NCBI GenBank assembly: GCA_003141555.1
Contig: PLMN01000010.1
Location: 1 to 64,000 of the forward strand
Direction of reading: 5' to 3'
Length of the DNA: 64,000 nucleotides
Origin: Candidatus Aminicenantota bacterium
Lineage (GTDB): Bacteria > Acidobacteriota > Aminicenantia > Aminicenantales > UBA4085
The notes beneath the pieces are model-generated. The model was not told where the DNA came from and did not search any database. It saw nothing but the letters and a program-made list of their open reading frames with translations. Below are positions 34,879 through 43,739 of this stretch, piece by piece (within the stretch, counting starts at the first letter, position 1; the number at the start of each line of letters is the position of its first letter). A program made the translations under genes and the position numbers.

Positions 34879-37041
34879 ATGAGTCCCAAGAAGGACGACA
34901 TCACCCTCACCCTGAAAGTGCAGGAAGCGCTCTCGAAGGATGTGGGCCGGGCGATCGCCCGGATCGATCCGGAAGACATCAAGGCTCTCGGATTGGCGGT
35001 GGGCGATATCATCGAAATCGACGGGAAGAGGAAGGCCCCGGCCAAGATCATGCCCTGCTATGCCGAAGAGAGGGGCAAGAAGATCGTCCAGATCGACGGC
35101 CTGTTGCGGGAAAACGCCCAGATCGGGCTGGACGAGAAGGTCCGGATTCGCGGCATTTCTTCGCAACCCGCCGGGAAAATCGTCCTCTCGCCCCTCACCC
35201 TGTCCGGCCTTCCGCAGAAGGACAGCGACACGAAATATATCGGGTCGCTGATGGAAGGGCTTCCGGTGACGACCGGGGACCGCATTCGAGCGACGCTCTT
35301 TGGATCCCGATCATGCGATTTCAAGGTCGTCGATACGACCCCCGGGGGCGTGGTGTCGATCAGCGCCGCAACGTCCATCCGCATGGAGACCGGCAAAAAG
35401 GGAGAGGCCAAGGCGGCCCGGATTTCCTATGAGGACATCGGCGGACTCGGCCAGCAGATCCAGAGAATCCGGGAGATGATCGAGCTCCCGTTGAAATACC
35501 CCCAGGTGTTCGAACGCCTGGGGATCGATGCCCCCAAGGGCGTCTTCCTCTATGGGCCTCCGGGCACGGGCAAAACCCTGATCGCACGGGCGGTGGCCAA
35601 CGAGACGGACGCGTACTTCACCCACATCTCGGGCCCCGAGATCATGGGCAAGTTTTACGGCGAAAGCGAAGGCCGCCTGCGAAGCCTCTTCGAGGACGCG
35701 CAAGCCCACGCCCCGGCCATCATTTTCATCGACGAAATCGACGCGATCGCGCCCAAGAGGGAGGAGATGGGCGGGGAGAAGCAGGTGGAGAGGCGCGTGG
35801 TGGCCCAGCTCCTGTCCCTCCTCGACGGCTTGGAGTCGCGCGGCCAGATCATCGTCATCGGCGCGACGAACATTCCCAACACCATCGATCCCGCGCTGAG
35901 ACGGCCCGGTCGGTTCGACCGGGAAATCTCGATTCCCATCCCCGACAAAAACGGGAGATTGGAAATTCTCGGCATCCACACCCGGGGGATGCCCCTCGCG
36001 GGCGACATCCGCCTCGAAAAGCTGGCCGAGATCACACACGGATTCGTCGGAGCGGATCTCGAGGCCCTGGCCCGGGAGGCCGCGATGTCGGCCCTGCGCA
36101 AGGTCCTGCCCCAGATCGATTTTGAAATGGCCGAAATCCCCTATGAAATCATGACGAATTTGGAAGTCGTCATGGACAACTTCCTGGAAGCGATGAAGGA
36201 AGTCGAGCCTTCGGCCATCCGCGAAGTCTTCGTCGAGGTTCCGGACGTCAAGTGGAGCGACGTCGGCGGCTTGGGAAGCATCAAGGAGGAGCTGAAAGAA
36301 GCGGTGGAGTGGCCGCTCAAATATTCCGAGATCTTCAAAAAGGCCGGCACGAATCCCCCCAAGGGGATGCTTCTCTACGGCATTCCGGGAACGGGCAAGA
36401 CGCTCCTGGCCAAGGCCGTCGCCACGGAAAGCGGAGTCAATTTCATCTCCGTCAAAGGCCCGGCCCTGATCTCCAAATTCGTAGGGGAAAGCGAAAAGGC
36501 GATCCGCGAGGTCTTCAAGACGGCCAAGCAGGCTTCGCCCACGATCCTGTTCTTTGACGAGATCGACAGCCTGGTCCCCCGACGAGGCTCGAGCTCCACG
36601 GACGCCCATGTCACGGAGCGGGTGATCAGCCAATTCTTGACCGAGATGGACGGGATCGAGGAGCTCAAAGGCGTGATCGTCCTGGCCGCGACCAATCGAA
36701 TGGACCTGATCGACCCGGCGCTCCTGCGGAGCGGCCGGTTCGACCTCCTGCTGGAGTTGCCCAAGCCGGACGTCCAGGCCCGGGAGGAGATCTGGAAGAT
36801 CCACACCCGGAACAAGCCGCTGGACAAGGATGTGGATCCCCGGCAAATGGCCGAAGACAGCGACGGCCAGGTCGGGGCCGATATCGAATTCGTCTGCCGC
36901 AAGGCGTCGATGCTCGCGATCCGGGAATATATCGAGAATCAGAAATCCAAGACCAAGGCCTCCAAGGCGGACCTCCGAATCTCGAAAAGGCATTTCCAGG
37001 AGGCCTTGAAAATCATGGCTCGGAGGAAGTCCCATGGCTGA
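34879..37041 (+). CDS. CDC48/VAT-type double AAA+ ATPase in gvp operon
   Basis: A 720-residue protein with the CDC48 N domain ([20 protein letters not shown], double-psi barrel) at 1-~180, a first AAA domain with Walker [16 protein letters not shown] and Walker [16 protein letters not shown], and a second with [15 protein letters not shown] and [15 protein letters not shown]; arginine fingers lie in [10 protein letters not shown] and [10 protein letters not shown]. Hexamers of this family unfold or remodel protein complexes; full-length CDC48 homologues are common in archaea and less so in bacteria. The start may be ATG 34870. It overlaps gvpL by 8 nt, so a role in vesicle assembly or turnover is likely. 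Confidence 0.93.
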   Translation: MSPKKDDITLTLKVQEALSKDVGRAIARIDPEDIKALGLAVGDIIEIDGKRKAPAKIMPCYAEERGKKIVQIDGLLRENAQIGLDEKVRIRGISSQPAGKIVLSPLTLSGLPQKDSDTKYIGSLMEGLPVTTGDRIRATLFGSRSCDFKVVDTTPGGVVSISAATSIRMETGKKGEAKAARISYEDIGGLGQQIQRIREMIELPLKYPQVFERLGIDAPKGVFLYGPPGTGKTLIARAVANETDAYFTHISGPEIMGKFYGESEGRLRSLFEDAQAHAPAIIFIDEIDAIAPKREEMGGEKQVERRVVAQLLSLLDGLESRGQIIVIGATNIPNTIDPALRRPGRFDREISIPIPDKNGRLEILGIHTRGMPLAGDIRLEKLAEITHGFVGADLEALAREAAMSALRKVLPQIDFEMAEIPYEIMTNLEVVMDNFLEAMKEVEPSAIREVFVEVPDVKWSDVGGLGSIKEELKEAVEWPLKYSEIFKKAGTNPPKGMLLYGIPGTGKTLLAKAVATESGVNFISVKGPALISKFVGESEKAIREVFKTAKQASPTILFFDEIDSLVPRRGSSSTDAHVTERVISQFLTEMDGIEELKGVIVLAATNRMDLIDPALLRSGRFDLLLELPKPDVQAREEIWKIHTRNKPLDKDVDPRQMAEDSDGQVGADIEFVCRKASMLAIREYIENQKSKTKASKADLRISKRHFQEALKIMARRKSHG

Positions 37042-38089
37042 GAGCGGGAAATACATTTACGGGATCATCAATTCCAATACCCGTGTCCAGCTGACGATCC
37101 CGAAGTCGTTGCTGCCCGAGGCGAACGATGAGCCGGCGGCCGCGTACACGATTCCCCATCAGGACCTGGCGGCCCTGGTCCGGGATTGCGCCGACGCCGG
37201 CCCCCTCCCCCGGACCCAAGAGACGCTGGCCCGGCTGCTCGTCGGCCATCAGGCGGTGATCGAAAAAATCATGGCCCAAGGGACGACCGTCATTCCCATG
37301 AAATTGGGCACCTATGCCCGCGATGAAAGCGAGGTCAAGGCGATTCTGGATAAGGGATATCCCCTGCTCAAAGAGATCATGACCAAGATCGTGGACAAGA
37401 TCGAAATCGACGTCGTCGCGACGTGGAGCCATTTCAACTCCCGGGTCAAAGACGCGGGCGAAGACAAGGAGATCAGGGAATTCAAGGAAAAGCTCCTGAG
37501 CCAGCCCGGCGGACCGACCGTGAATGACCAGATGAAGATCGGGCTCATGATCAAGAAGGCCCTGGATGAAAAGCGGGCCGGCGTGACCCGGGACATTCTG
37601 GATCGCCTTCAAGCCATCAGCGAGGAGGTGCGGATTCACGACCTGATGGATGACCGGATGGTGATGAACGCCGCTTTTTTGATCGCCCGGGTCAGGCATC
37701 AGGACTTCGAGGCCAAGGTCGAAGAGCTCAACCGGACCTCGCGGGAGGAGCTCGATTTCCGGTGCGTCGGCCCGCTTCCTCTCTACAGCTACTATACCCT
37801 CGAGGCTAAAAAACTGCGCTATGAGGAAATCGAGCGGGCCCGGAGGATGCTCGGACTTCTCCAGGAGACAGCCACCCGGGGCGAGATCAAAAACGCGCAT
37901 CGGGCCCTGGCGTTTTCCTCCCATCCCGACACCCGGTCCGACGCTCCCCCCTTCGAAGGGAAATTTGATGAGATCACCCGGGCCTATCACCTCTTGTCGG
38001 AATATTGCCGGACGGAGAGCTGTTCGTTCAAGGAGGCTGAATTCCCCCAGAATGCCCTGGTGATCAAAGTCCTCGGCTCTCCGTCCTGA
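37034..38089 (+). CDS. gvpL: GvpL/GvpF gas vesicle protein fused to a J-like domain
   Basis: A 351-residue protein. Residues 5-260 are a GvpF/L domain: [11 protein letters not shown] at the start, [18 protein letters not shown], and a C-terminal [16 protein letters not shown]. Residues ~270-330 then read like a J domain: two helices around [17 protein letters not shown], with the HPD tripeptide at 297-299, followed by [14 protein letters not shown] domains stimulate Hsp70; if functional it would recruit DnaK to the vesicle assembly site. Strong GGAGG site before the ATG. Confidence 0.82.
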   Translation: MAESGKYIYGIINSNTRVQLTIPKSLLPEANDEPAAAYTIPHQDLAALVRDCADAGPLPRTQETLARLLVGHQAVIEKIMAQGTTVIPMKLGTYARDESEVKAILDKGYPLLKEIMTKIVDKIEIDVVATWSHFNSRVKDAGEDKEIREFKEKLLSQPGGPTVNDQMKIGLMIKKALDEKRAGVTRDILDRLQAISEEVRIHDLMDDRMVMNAAFLIARVRHQDFEAKVEELNRTSREELDFRCVGPLPLYSYYTLEAKKLRYEEIERARRMLGLLQETATRGEIKNAHRALAFSSHPDTRSDAPPFEGKFDEITRAYHLLSEYCRTESCSFKEAEFPQNALVIKVLGSPS

Positions 38090-38104
38090 AGCATCAGGAT
38101 CCCC

Positions 38105-38875
38105 ATGTCCCAAGACGGCTATTATATCTACGGCATCATCCGTTCAGCCCAGGATCGATATTTCGGCCCGATCGGCATCGGCCCCCGGGGCGACGAGGTC
38201 CGGACGATCGGGGCGGACAATTTGAGCATGGTGGTCAGCCACCATCCCCTGGCCAAATTCGCGGTCAGCCGGGAGAATCTGATCGCCCACGAACGGGTGA
38301 TCGAAGAGGTGATGAAGGAGTTCGACAGCGTGCTGCCCGTCCGGTTCGGGACGATCGCTTCGAGCGCCGATGAAGTTCGGAATCTCCTGGAGCGAAGATC
38401 CGGAGAGTTCAAGAATCTCCTGAACGCCGTGGACCATAAGATCGAATTGGGCGTGAAGGCGATCTGGAAGGACCTGAAGACGATTTACCGGGAAATTGCC
38501 GTCGAAGACAAGGACATCAAGCGGGCCCAGGAAGAGCTCAGGAACGCCAAGGGGAAAAGGAATTTCGGGGTCCAGCTCGAAATAGGCAAGCTCGTCGAAG
38601 ACGCCCTGGCGAGGAAAAAGGAAAAAGAACGAGACGGCGTGGCCCAGACCCTCCGAAAGATCGCCTTCGACTGCAAGCTGACGAAGACGTCCGGCGAGGC
38701 GATGTTCATGAACGCCTCCTTCCTGGTCAATAAAGGCCGGGAAAAGGAATTCGACAACCTCATGGAGGATCTGACCGATCTCCATCGCGGCCGGATCCAG
38801 TTTCTCTATGCCGGGCCCTTGCCGGTCTTCAATTTCGTCAACGTCGAGATCCATCCCGAGGAGTGGGAAAAGTGA
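38105..38875 (+). CDS. gvpF: Gas vesicle protein GvpF/GvpL family
   Basis: A 256-residue family member: YYIYGIIRSAQDRYFGPIGI, then HERVIEEVMKEFDSVLPVRF, FNEPLM-type helix region (FDNLMEDLTDLH) and GRIQFLYAGPLPVFNFVNVE at the end. Closely related to the next gene, so tandem duplication is likely. The stop overlaps the GTG start of that gene. Confidence 0.93.
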   Translation: MSQDGYYIYGIIRSAQDRYFGPIGIGPRGDEVRTIGADNLSMVVSHHPLAKFAVSRENLIAHERVIEEVMKEFDSVLPVRFGTIASSADEVRNLLERRSGEFKNLLNAVDHKIELGVKAIWKDLKTIYREIAVEDKDIKRAQEELRNAKGKRNFGVQLEIGKLVEDALARKKEKERDGVAQTLRKIAFDCKLTKTSGEAMFMNASFLVNKGREKEFDNLMEDLTDLHRGRIQFLYAGPLPVFNFVNVEIHPEEWEK

Positions 38876-39624
38876 CCGGCCAATACATCTACTGCATCAT
38901 CGGATCCGGCCGGCCGGAGTCGTTCGGCCCTTGGGGGATCGGCGCCCAGGGCGAGGAGCTGACCACGGTCTGCCGTCAGGATATCGCCGCGGTCGTGAGC
39001 CGTTCCCCGATGATCAAATACGCCCTCTCCCGGGACAACATGATCGCCCATGAAAAAGCCATCGAGGAGGTCATGAAGCGCCACGACGTTCTGCCGGTCC
39101 GGTTCTCCACGATCGCGGAGGATGAGGGGAAAATCGGCCGGATCCTGGAGAAAGAACACGACCGTTTCGCGGAGCTGTTGAAGACGATGACCGGGAAAAC
39201 GGAGCTGAGCGTCATCGCCATCTTCAAGGAAGACGTCGTCTACAAGGACATCGCCGAGAACTATCGGGACATCCGCGCCTTCAAGGAAAAAATCGCCGGA
39301 CTTCCACCCGAGAAGGCCCGCGGACCGCTGATGGAAATCGGGCGGAGGGTGGAAGCCGCCCTGGGCCGGGAAAGGGAGATTTACAAGGACGAGATCCTGA
39401 AGGCGTTGACGGCCTTGTCCTGCGACGTGAAGGTCAACGACAACTATGGGGAGCTGATGATCCTCAAGGCCGCTTTTTTGGTCGAGCGGCGCCGGGAAGC
39501 GGAATTCGACCGGGCGGTGAATGACTTGGCCGAGAAATACGCGGGCAAAATCCGGTTCAAATACGTCGGGACGCTGCCGCCGTTCAATTTCGTGAACCTG
39601 GCGATCGATACGGGGAATTACTGA
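38872..39624 (+). CDS. gvpF: Gas vesicle protein GvpF/GvpL family, GTG start
   Basis: A 250-residue paralogue of the preceding protein: GQYIYCIIGSGRPESFGPWG, HEKAIEEVMKRHDVLPVRFS and KIRFKYVGTLPPFNFVNLAI. GTG 38872 overlaps the previous stop and has GAGGAG 7 nt upstream, so it is preferred over GTG 38863. GvpF/L proteins in other species bind GvpA and may keep it soluble or nucleate shells. Confidence 0.93.
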   Translation: MTGQYIYCIIGSGRPESFGPWGIGAQGEELTTVCRQDIAAVVSRSPMIKYALSRDNMIAHEKAIEEVMKRHDVLPVRFSTIAEDEGKIGRILEKEHDRFAELLKTMTGKTELSVIAIFKEDVVYKDIAENYRDIRAFKEKIAGLPPEKARGPLMEIGRRVEAALGREREIYKDEILKALTALSCDVKVNDNYGELMILKAAFLVERRREAEFDRAVNDLAEKYAGKIRFKYVGTLPPFNFVNLAIDTGNY

Positions 39625-39626
39625 CG

Positions 39627-39869
39627 ATGTTTATCCTAGACGACATCCTGCTGGCGCCGCTCCACGGCTTGGTCTGGCTCGGTCGAAACATCCAAGATAT
39701 CATCGACCGCGAGCTCTTCGACGAGGAACCGATCAAGGAAAAGCTCCTGGAATTGCAGTTCAAGCATGAATACGAGTTGGAACTCATGAGCGAGGACGAG
39801 TATCGCGTCCGAGAAACGGAGCTCCTGGAGCGATTGAACGCCGTCCGCAACGCGAAAGAGGAGGCATGA
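39627..39869 (+). CDS. gvpG: Gas vesicle protein GvpG
   Basis: An 80-residue protein opening MFILDDILLAPLHGLVWLGR and ending in a charged helix (EDEYRVRETELLERLNAVRN), which is the GvpG layout. GvpG is an essential minor assembly protein that works with GvpF/L. Starts 2 nt after the last gvpF, and its stop is close to gvpO. Confidence 0.9.
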   Translation: MFILDDILLAPLHGLVWLGRNIQDIIDRELFDEEPIKEKLLELQFKHEYELELMSEDEYRVRETELLERLNAVRNAKEEA

Positions 39870-39871
39870 TC

Positions 39872-40135
39872 ATGGCTGACATCCAAAAGGCCGGAGACGT
39901 TGTCCGCGAATTTTTAAAAAAAGTCCTGGGGGCCAAAAAAGTCAAGATCGTCAGGGCGGCCAAGGTCGAGGACGGTTGGGAAGCCGAGGCCGAGGTCTAC
40001 GAGGAAAGCTCCTTCATCAAGTCTCTGGGGCTCCCGACCCGCGTCACGGACCGGAACGTTTATGAGGTCAAGCTGAACGATGCGCTGGAATTGAAATCCT
40101 ATGAGTGCCGGGGACAGATGGCTGCCCAAGATTGA
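39872..40135 (+). CDS. gvpO: Gas vesicle protein GvpO-like
   Basis: An 87-residue protein with GWEAEAEVYEESSFIKSLGL and VYEVKLNDALELKSYECRGQ, the beta-strand pattern of GvpO, a small accessory/regulatory Gvp protein. ATG 39866 overlaps the gvpG stop, but ATG 39872 is 7 nt from AGAGGAGG and is preferred. Last recognisable gvp gene. Confidence 0.82.
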   Translation: MADIQKAGDVVREFLKKVLGAKKVKIVRAAKVEDGWEAEAEVYEESSFIKSLGLPTRVTDRNVYEVKLNDALELKSYECRGQMAAQD

Positions 40136-40224
40136 GGAAGCGGCCCCCTGCCTTTCGGCTCCTTTGAACGGCTCGACCCGGCGCCGGAGAACGAGAGCGG
40201 AGGATCGCCCAGGAGAGAACCGCC

Positions 40225-41607
40225 GTGAATACGGGAAACACGATCCTGCTCGTGGAGGATGAGCCGGCCCACGTCGAAGCCGTCCGGCGAGCTTTTAAAA
40301 AAAGCGGCAACGGCGCCAAGATCCGCGTGGCCGGAACACTCCGGGAATATCGCGCCGCCATAGCCATGGAGGCGCCCCGAATCGCCATCCTGGACCTCGG
40401 CCTGCCGGACGGCGACGTCTCGGAAACGGTGGTCGAGCTGCTGAAACCCCGATCTTTTCCGATCTTGATCCTGACGGGCAACGGCCGTGAATCGGCGGCC
40501 GTCGCGACGATGAAGGCGGGCGCCCTGGATTACATCGTCAAGTCGGCCGAAGCGTTCGTCGGGATGCCTCATAGCGTGGACCGCGCCTTGCGAGAATGGG
40601 ATCTCCTTCAGGATCGTCGGACGGCGGAGATCGCCCTGAAAGAGAGCGCCGAGAAATATCGGAGTCTCGTGGAATCCATCAGCGACACCATCTACGCCCT
40701 CGATGCCCGCGGCGCCATCTCCTACATCAGCCCGGTCGTCAAGAAAAGCCTGGGGTACGAGCCCGAGGAGCTCATTGGCCGGCCGTTTATCGAGATCGTC
40801 GCGAAAGACGACCAGCCCGATGTCGCGAAGAGATTCATCGGCCTTAGGGCCGGGGATCTCAAATATTTCGAATATCGGATCGTCGCCAAGCAGGGCGATC
40901 TCCGGTGGGTGAGGACCCTGACCAATCCCGTCTTCGAGGCGGGGATCTTTGCCGGAGCCCGCGGGGTCCTCGTCGATATCAGCGAACGCAAAAAGGCCGA
41001 AGACCTCCTTCGGCGAACCCTCGGCGATCTATCCAATGCCCTCGGCGGAGTCATCCATGTTCTGGCCGCGATCGCCGAAAAGCGGGACCCCTACACGGCC
41101 GGGCACCAAAGACGGGTGGCGGATCTGGCCCAGGCCATAGGACATGAAATGGGATTTGCCGAGCATCGGGTGGAAGGGATGCGCATCGCCGGGATCATCC
41201 ACGACATCGGGAAGATCTCCATCCCCTCCGAAATCCTGAGCAAACCGGCCCGCTTGACCGAAATCGAATTCGAGATCATCAAATCCCATCCCCAAGTCGG
41301 TTGTGATATCCTCTGCGACGTCGCCTTCTCCTGGCCTCTCGCCGAGATGGTTCTCCAGCATCACGAACGAATGGACGGATCCGGGTATCCCCGGGGGCTG
41401 AAGGGAGAAGACATCCTCCTCGAAGCCCGGATTCTGGCGGTTTCCGATGTGGTTGAGGCCATGGCCTCCCACCGGCCCTATCGTCCTTCTTTGGGAATCG
41501 ATGCCGCGCTCACGGAGATCGAAAACGGCCAGGGGACCCGCTACGATCCCGCGGTCGCATCGGCCTGCCTGAAGCTGTTCCGGGAGAAAAGGTTCGCCCT
41601 CGCGTGA
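40225..41607 (+). CDS. Response regulator with PAS and HD-GYP c-di-GMP phosphodiesterase domain (GTG start)
   Basis: A 460-residue protein. Receiver 5-125 (ILLVEDEPAHVE, phospho-acceptor Asp in AILDLGLPDGDV), PAS ~145-265, then HD-GYP: HQRRVADLAQ, GIIHDIGKISIPSEIL and HHERMDGSGYPRGLKGEDI with the intact HD and GYP residues, so active c-di-GMP hydrolysis is likely. The receiver is a close paralogue of those at 22681 and 44763. GTG start with AGGAGAG 7 nt before it. It lies 89 nt after gvpO, with no terminator between them, and may be co-transcribed with the vesicle genes. Confidence 0.93.
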   Translation: MNTGNTILLVEDEPAHVEAVRRAFKKSGNGAKIRVAGTLREYRAAIAMEAPRIAILDLGLPDGDVSETVVELLKPRSFPILILTGNGRESAAVATMKAGALDYIVKSAEAFVGMPHSVDRALREWDLLQDRRTAEIALKESAEKYRSLVESISDTIYALDARGAISYISPVVKKSLGYEPEELIGRPFIEIVAKDDQPDVAKRFIGLRAGDLKYFEYRIVAKQGDLRWVRTLTNPVFEAGIFAGARGVLVDISERKKAEDLLRRTLGDLSNALGGVIHVLAAIAEKRDPYTAGHQRRVADLAQAIGHEMGFAEHRVEGMRIAGIIHDIGKISIPSEILSKPARLTEIEFEIIKSHPQVGCDILCDVAFSWPLAEMVLQHHERMDGSGYPRGLKGEDILLEARILAVSDVVEAMASHRPYRPSLGIDAALTEIENGQGTRYDPAVASACLKLFREKRFALA

Positions 41608-41716
41608 CGCTCCGGGGCGGGGCTCAAATCGGCTTTCCCTGCGGCCCGATTCGAAAGGCTTTCCCCGCCTGGCTTGGCGCGTATCTTCCGGGGGAGGGAT
41701 CGAAGGAAGGCTTGGA

Positions 41717-41869
41717 ATGAGAAGCCGAAAAAAATGGCGGTCGTCCGTCGCCGGCAGGATGGAAAAAGCGGGCCGGGCCGGTCAATTTGAAGAAATCGCC
41801 GTCCTCCTGCCCGAGCTGGAGCGGCACTTCGATCTCCTGAGAGCGAAAATGCGGGAGGAGACGACATGA
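41717..41869 (+). pseudogene. Short Hpt-like fragment
   Basis: A 50-residue open frame. RMEKAGRAGQFEEIAVLLPE followed by LERHFDLLRAKM resembles the last two helices of histidine phosphotransfer domains; the helix holding the phospho-His is absent, and nothing similar is found in the preceding 109 nt. Its stop overlaps the next ATG (ATGA). Probably the end of a decayed Hpt gene kept for coupling, or a very small protein. Confidence 0.4.
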
Positions 41870-42777
41870 AAATCCTCATCGCCGATGACGACTCCATCTC
41901 GCGCGTTATCCTGACCGCGGTCCTGAAAAAATGGGGATTTGAACCCGTCGCCGCGGTGGATGGCGGCGCGGCCTGGGATATCCTCCAACGGCCCGAGGCC
42001 CCCGGGCTCGTCATCCTCGATTGGAACATGCCGGGCCTCGCCGGCTTGGAAATCTGCCGCCGCTTGAGGAAGCTCGATTCGCGCAATCCTCCGTATGTCA
42101 TTCTGCTGACCGCCCGCGGCGATAAGAGCGACATCGTCCGGGGCTTGGAGGCGGGGGCCAATGACTACGTGTCCAAGCCCTACGACCACGAGGAACTTCA
42201 AGTCCGGATCGGAGTGGGGCGGCGAATGCTGGAGCTGCAGTCCCATCTGCTGGAAGCGCAGGATGCCTTGTCTCATCAAGCCGCCCACGATTTCCTGACC
42301 GGCATCTTCAACCGAGGGGCGATCCTGGACAGGCTCGCCCAGGAGATTTCGCGGGCAAAGCGGGACCAGGGAGCTCTCAACATCGGAATGTGCGACATCG
42401 ATCATTTCAAGTACATCAACGATGCCCATGGCCACCAGGCAGGGGACAAAATGCTGGTCGCTTTCGCCCGGTGCATTCAAGGCCGGCTGCGGGACTACGA
42501 CAGCTTCGGCCGGTATGGGGGAGAGGAATTCCTCGTGATCGCCCCCGGGTCCGTGGGGCACGGCGGCGAGAGCCTGTATGAACGGCTGCGCGCCGGAGTC
42601 GCGGACACCAATATCCCGACGAACGCGGGGACCGCCTCTTTGACGGTCCGCATCGGAGTGGCGGCGGGAACGGGCCGGAGCACCGTGGACGCTCTTCTCG
42701 CCGCGGCGGATGCCGCGCTTTATAAAGCCAAGGCCGACGGGCGAAACCGCGTCGTCTACGCGAGTCCCTCCTTGTGA
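41866..42777 (+). CDS. Response regulator diguanylate cyclase (REC-GGDEF)
   Basis: A 303-residue PleD/WspR-like protein. Receiver 1-120 with acceptor Asp in LVILDWNMPGLAG and Lys in YVSKPYDHEE; GGDEF domain from ~135 (HDFLTGIFNRGAILDRL) with active-site YGGEEF and, five residues before it, an intact RxxD inhibitory site (RDYD). It should make c-di-GMP when phosphorylated, opposing the HD-GYP protein just upstream. Confidence 0.95.
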   Translation: MKILIADDDSISRVILTAVLKKWGFEPVAAVDGGAAWDILQRPEAPGLVILDWNMPGLAGLEICRRLRKLDSRNPPYVILLTARGDKSDIVRGLEAGANDYVSKPYDHEELQVRIGVGRRMLELQSHLLEAQDALSHQAAHDFLTGIFNRGAILDRLAQEISRAKRDQGALNIGMCDIDHFKYINDAHGHQAGDKMLVAFARCIQGRLRDYDSFGRYGGEEFLVIAPGSVGHGGESLYERLRAGVADTNIPTNAGTASLTVRIGVAAGTGRSTVDALLAAADAALYKAKADGRNRVVYASPSL

Positions 42778-42782
42778 AAAAA

Positions 42783-42811
42783 CGGCCCCTTCGCCCTTTG
42801 ACCGGGGGCCG
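42783..42811 (-). terminator. Hairpin with T-run on the minus strand
   Basis: CGGCCCC and GGGGCCG make a 7-bp stem around a 15-nt loop; on the minus strand it is followed by six T. No minus-strand gene ends here, so it could stop antisense transcription coming from the OMP gene at 43740-44519. Weak. Confidence 0.35.
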
Positions 42812-42847
42812 GGCTTAGGGTAAACTAGCGCCTCAAAGACGTGCCCG

Positions 42848-43711
42848 ATGAAGAAACGACGACTTCCCGCCCTCGCTTGTTCCGCAGCGATCTGCCTGGG
42901 TTGCGCCTCGGCGCCCGTCCAGGCCGCGCCCCAGCAGAAATCCGACGTCGAGATCACCGTCCTCGAGAAAAGAATCGCCGACCCGACTCCTCAAGGGGTG
43001 ACCCTGGTGTTCGTCCTGAGCGTGAAAAATCTCCTGACCATCCCCAAGGTGCTGTCGCGCTATGATTATCGGGTGGTCATCGAGGGCCTCGAATTTCTCA
43101 ACCTGCAGACCGCGCTCGATGCGCCGATCCGGATTGAGGGCCGCGAGGAGGCCCGCCTCGCCCTCCCGATCAAGATCACGTACGACTACCTGTATGCCGT
43201 CGTCCCCGCGCTTAAGGGACGCGACCAGGCGGGCTGCTTCATCTCGGGCGAGATGTGGTTCCAGGACGACCGGGGCAAGGAAAAGCGGGCGCCCCTCTCG
43301 TTTTCGGGGGAATTCCCCATCTTCAGGGGCATGGAGATCGGCTTCCTGCCGGTCGAAGCCCGGGATCTGACCGTCGGCGGGGCTGACCTCGTCGTCAAAG
43401 CGACGGTGGGAAATCCCAACGGCTTTCCCTTCACGATCGACCGGCTGAGCTTCCGGCTCGAGCTGGTGGGAGTGGCAGTCAAGGAGGGCGTCGCCGGACA
43501 AGGCGCCACGGTTGAGGCCCACGGTGAAAAAGCCGTCGCCATCCCGCTGCTCCTGGATTTCTTCGAGCTCGGCCGGCCGCTCTATGACGGCCTCTCCCAG
43601 CCGCCCGTCGCCGTGCGGCTGGTGGGAGAGGTCGAGATGAGCTCGATCTGGGGGACGTTCACCATCCCCTTCGACCGGAGCGCCAAGATCGCCGTGGCGA
43701 AGGTCTCCTGA
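42848..43711 (+). CDS. Lipoprotein with LEA-type (WHy) domains
   Basis: A 287-residue probable lipoprotein: the N terminus MKKRRLPALACSAAICLGC ends in a lipobox Cys. The rest shows two LEA14/WHy-like beta-sandwich units, the second clearest in DLVVKATVGNPNGFPFTIDR, a pattern seen in LEA type 2 proteins found in the envelope. Function in bacteria is unknown, possibly stress protection. Convergent with the OMP gene that follows. Confidence 0.75.
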   Translation: MKKRRLPALACSAAICLGCASAPVQAAPQQKSDVEITVLEKRIADPTPQGVTLVFVLSVKNLLTIPKVLSRYDYRVVIEGLEFLNLQTALDAPIRIEGREEARLALPIKITYDYLYAVVPALKGRDQAGCFISGEMWFQDDRGKEKRAPLSFSGEFPIFRGMEIGFLPVEARDLTVGGADLVVKATVGNPNGFPFTIDRLSFRLELVGVAVKEGVAGQGATVEAHGEKAVAIPLLLDFFELGRPLYDGLSQPPVAVRLVGEVEMSSIWGTFTIPFDRSAKIAVAKVS

Positions 43712-43739
43712 TCCCGCCGCAGCCGGCGCGTTCGCCGTT

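Noticed and set aside
42783-42811. A hairpin taken as the terminator of the GGDEF gene
   Set aside because: The T-run is on the minus strand, not the + strand; kept only as a weak minus-strand feature.
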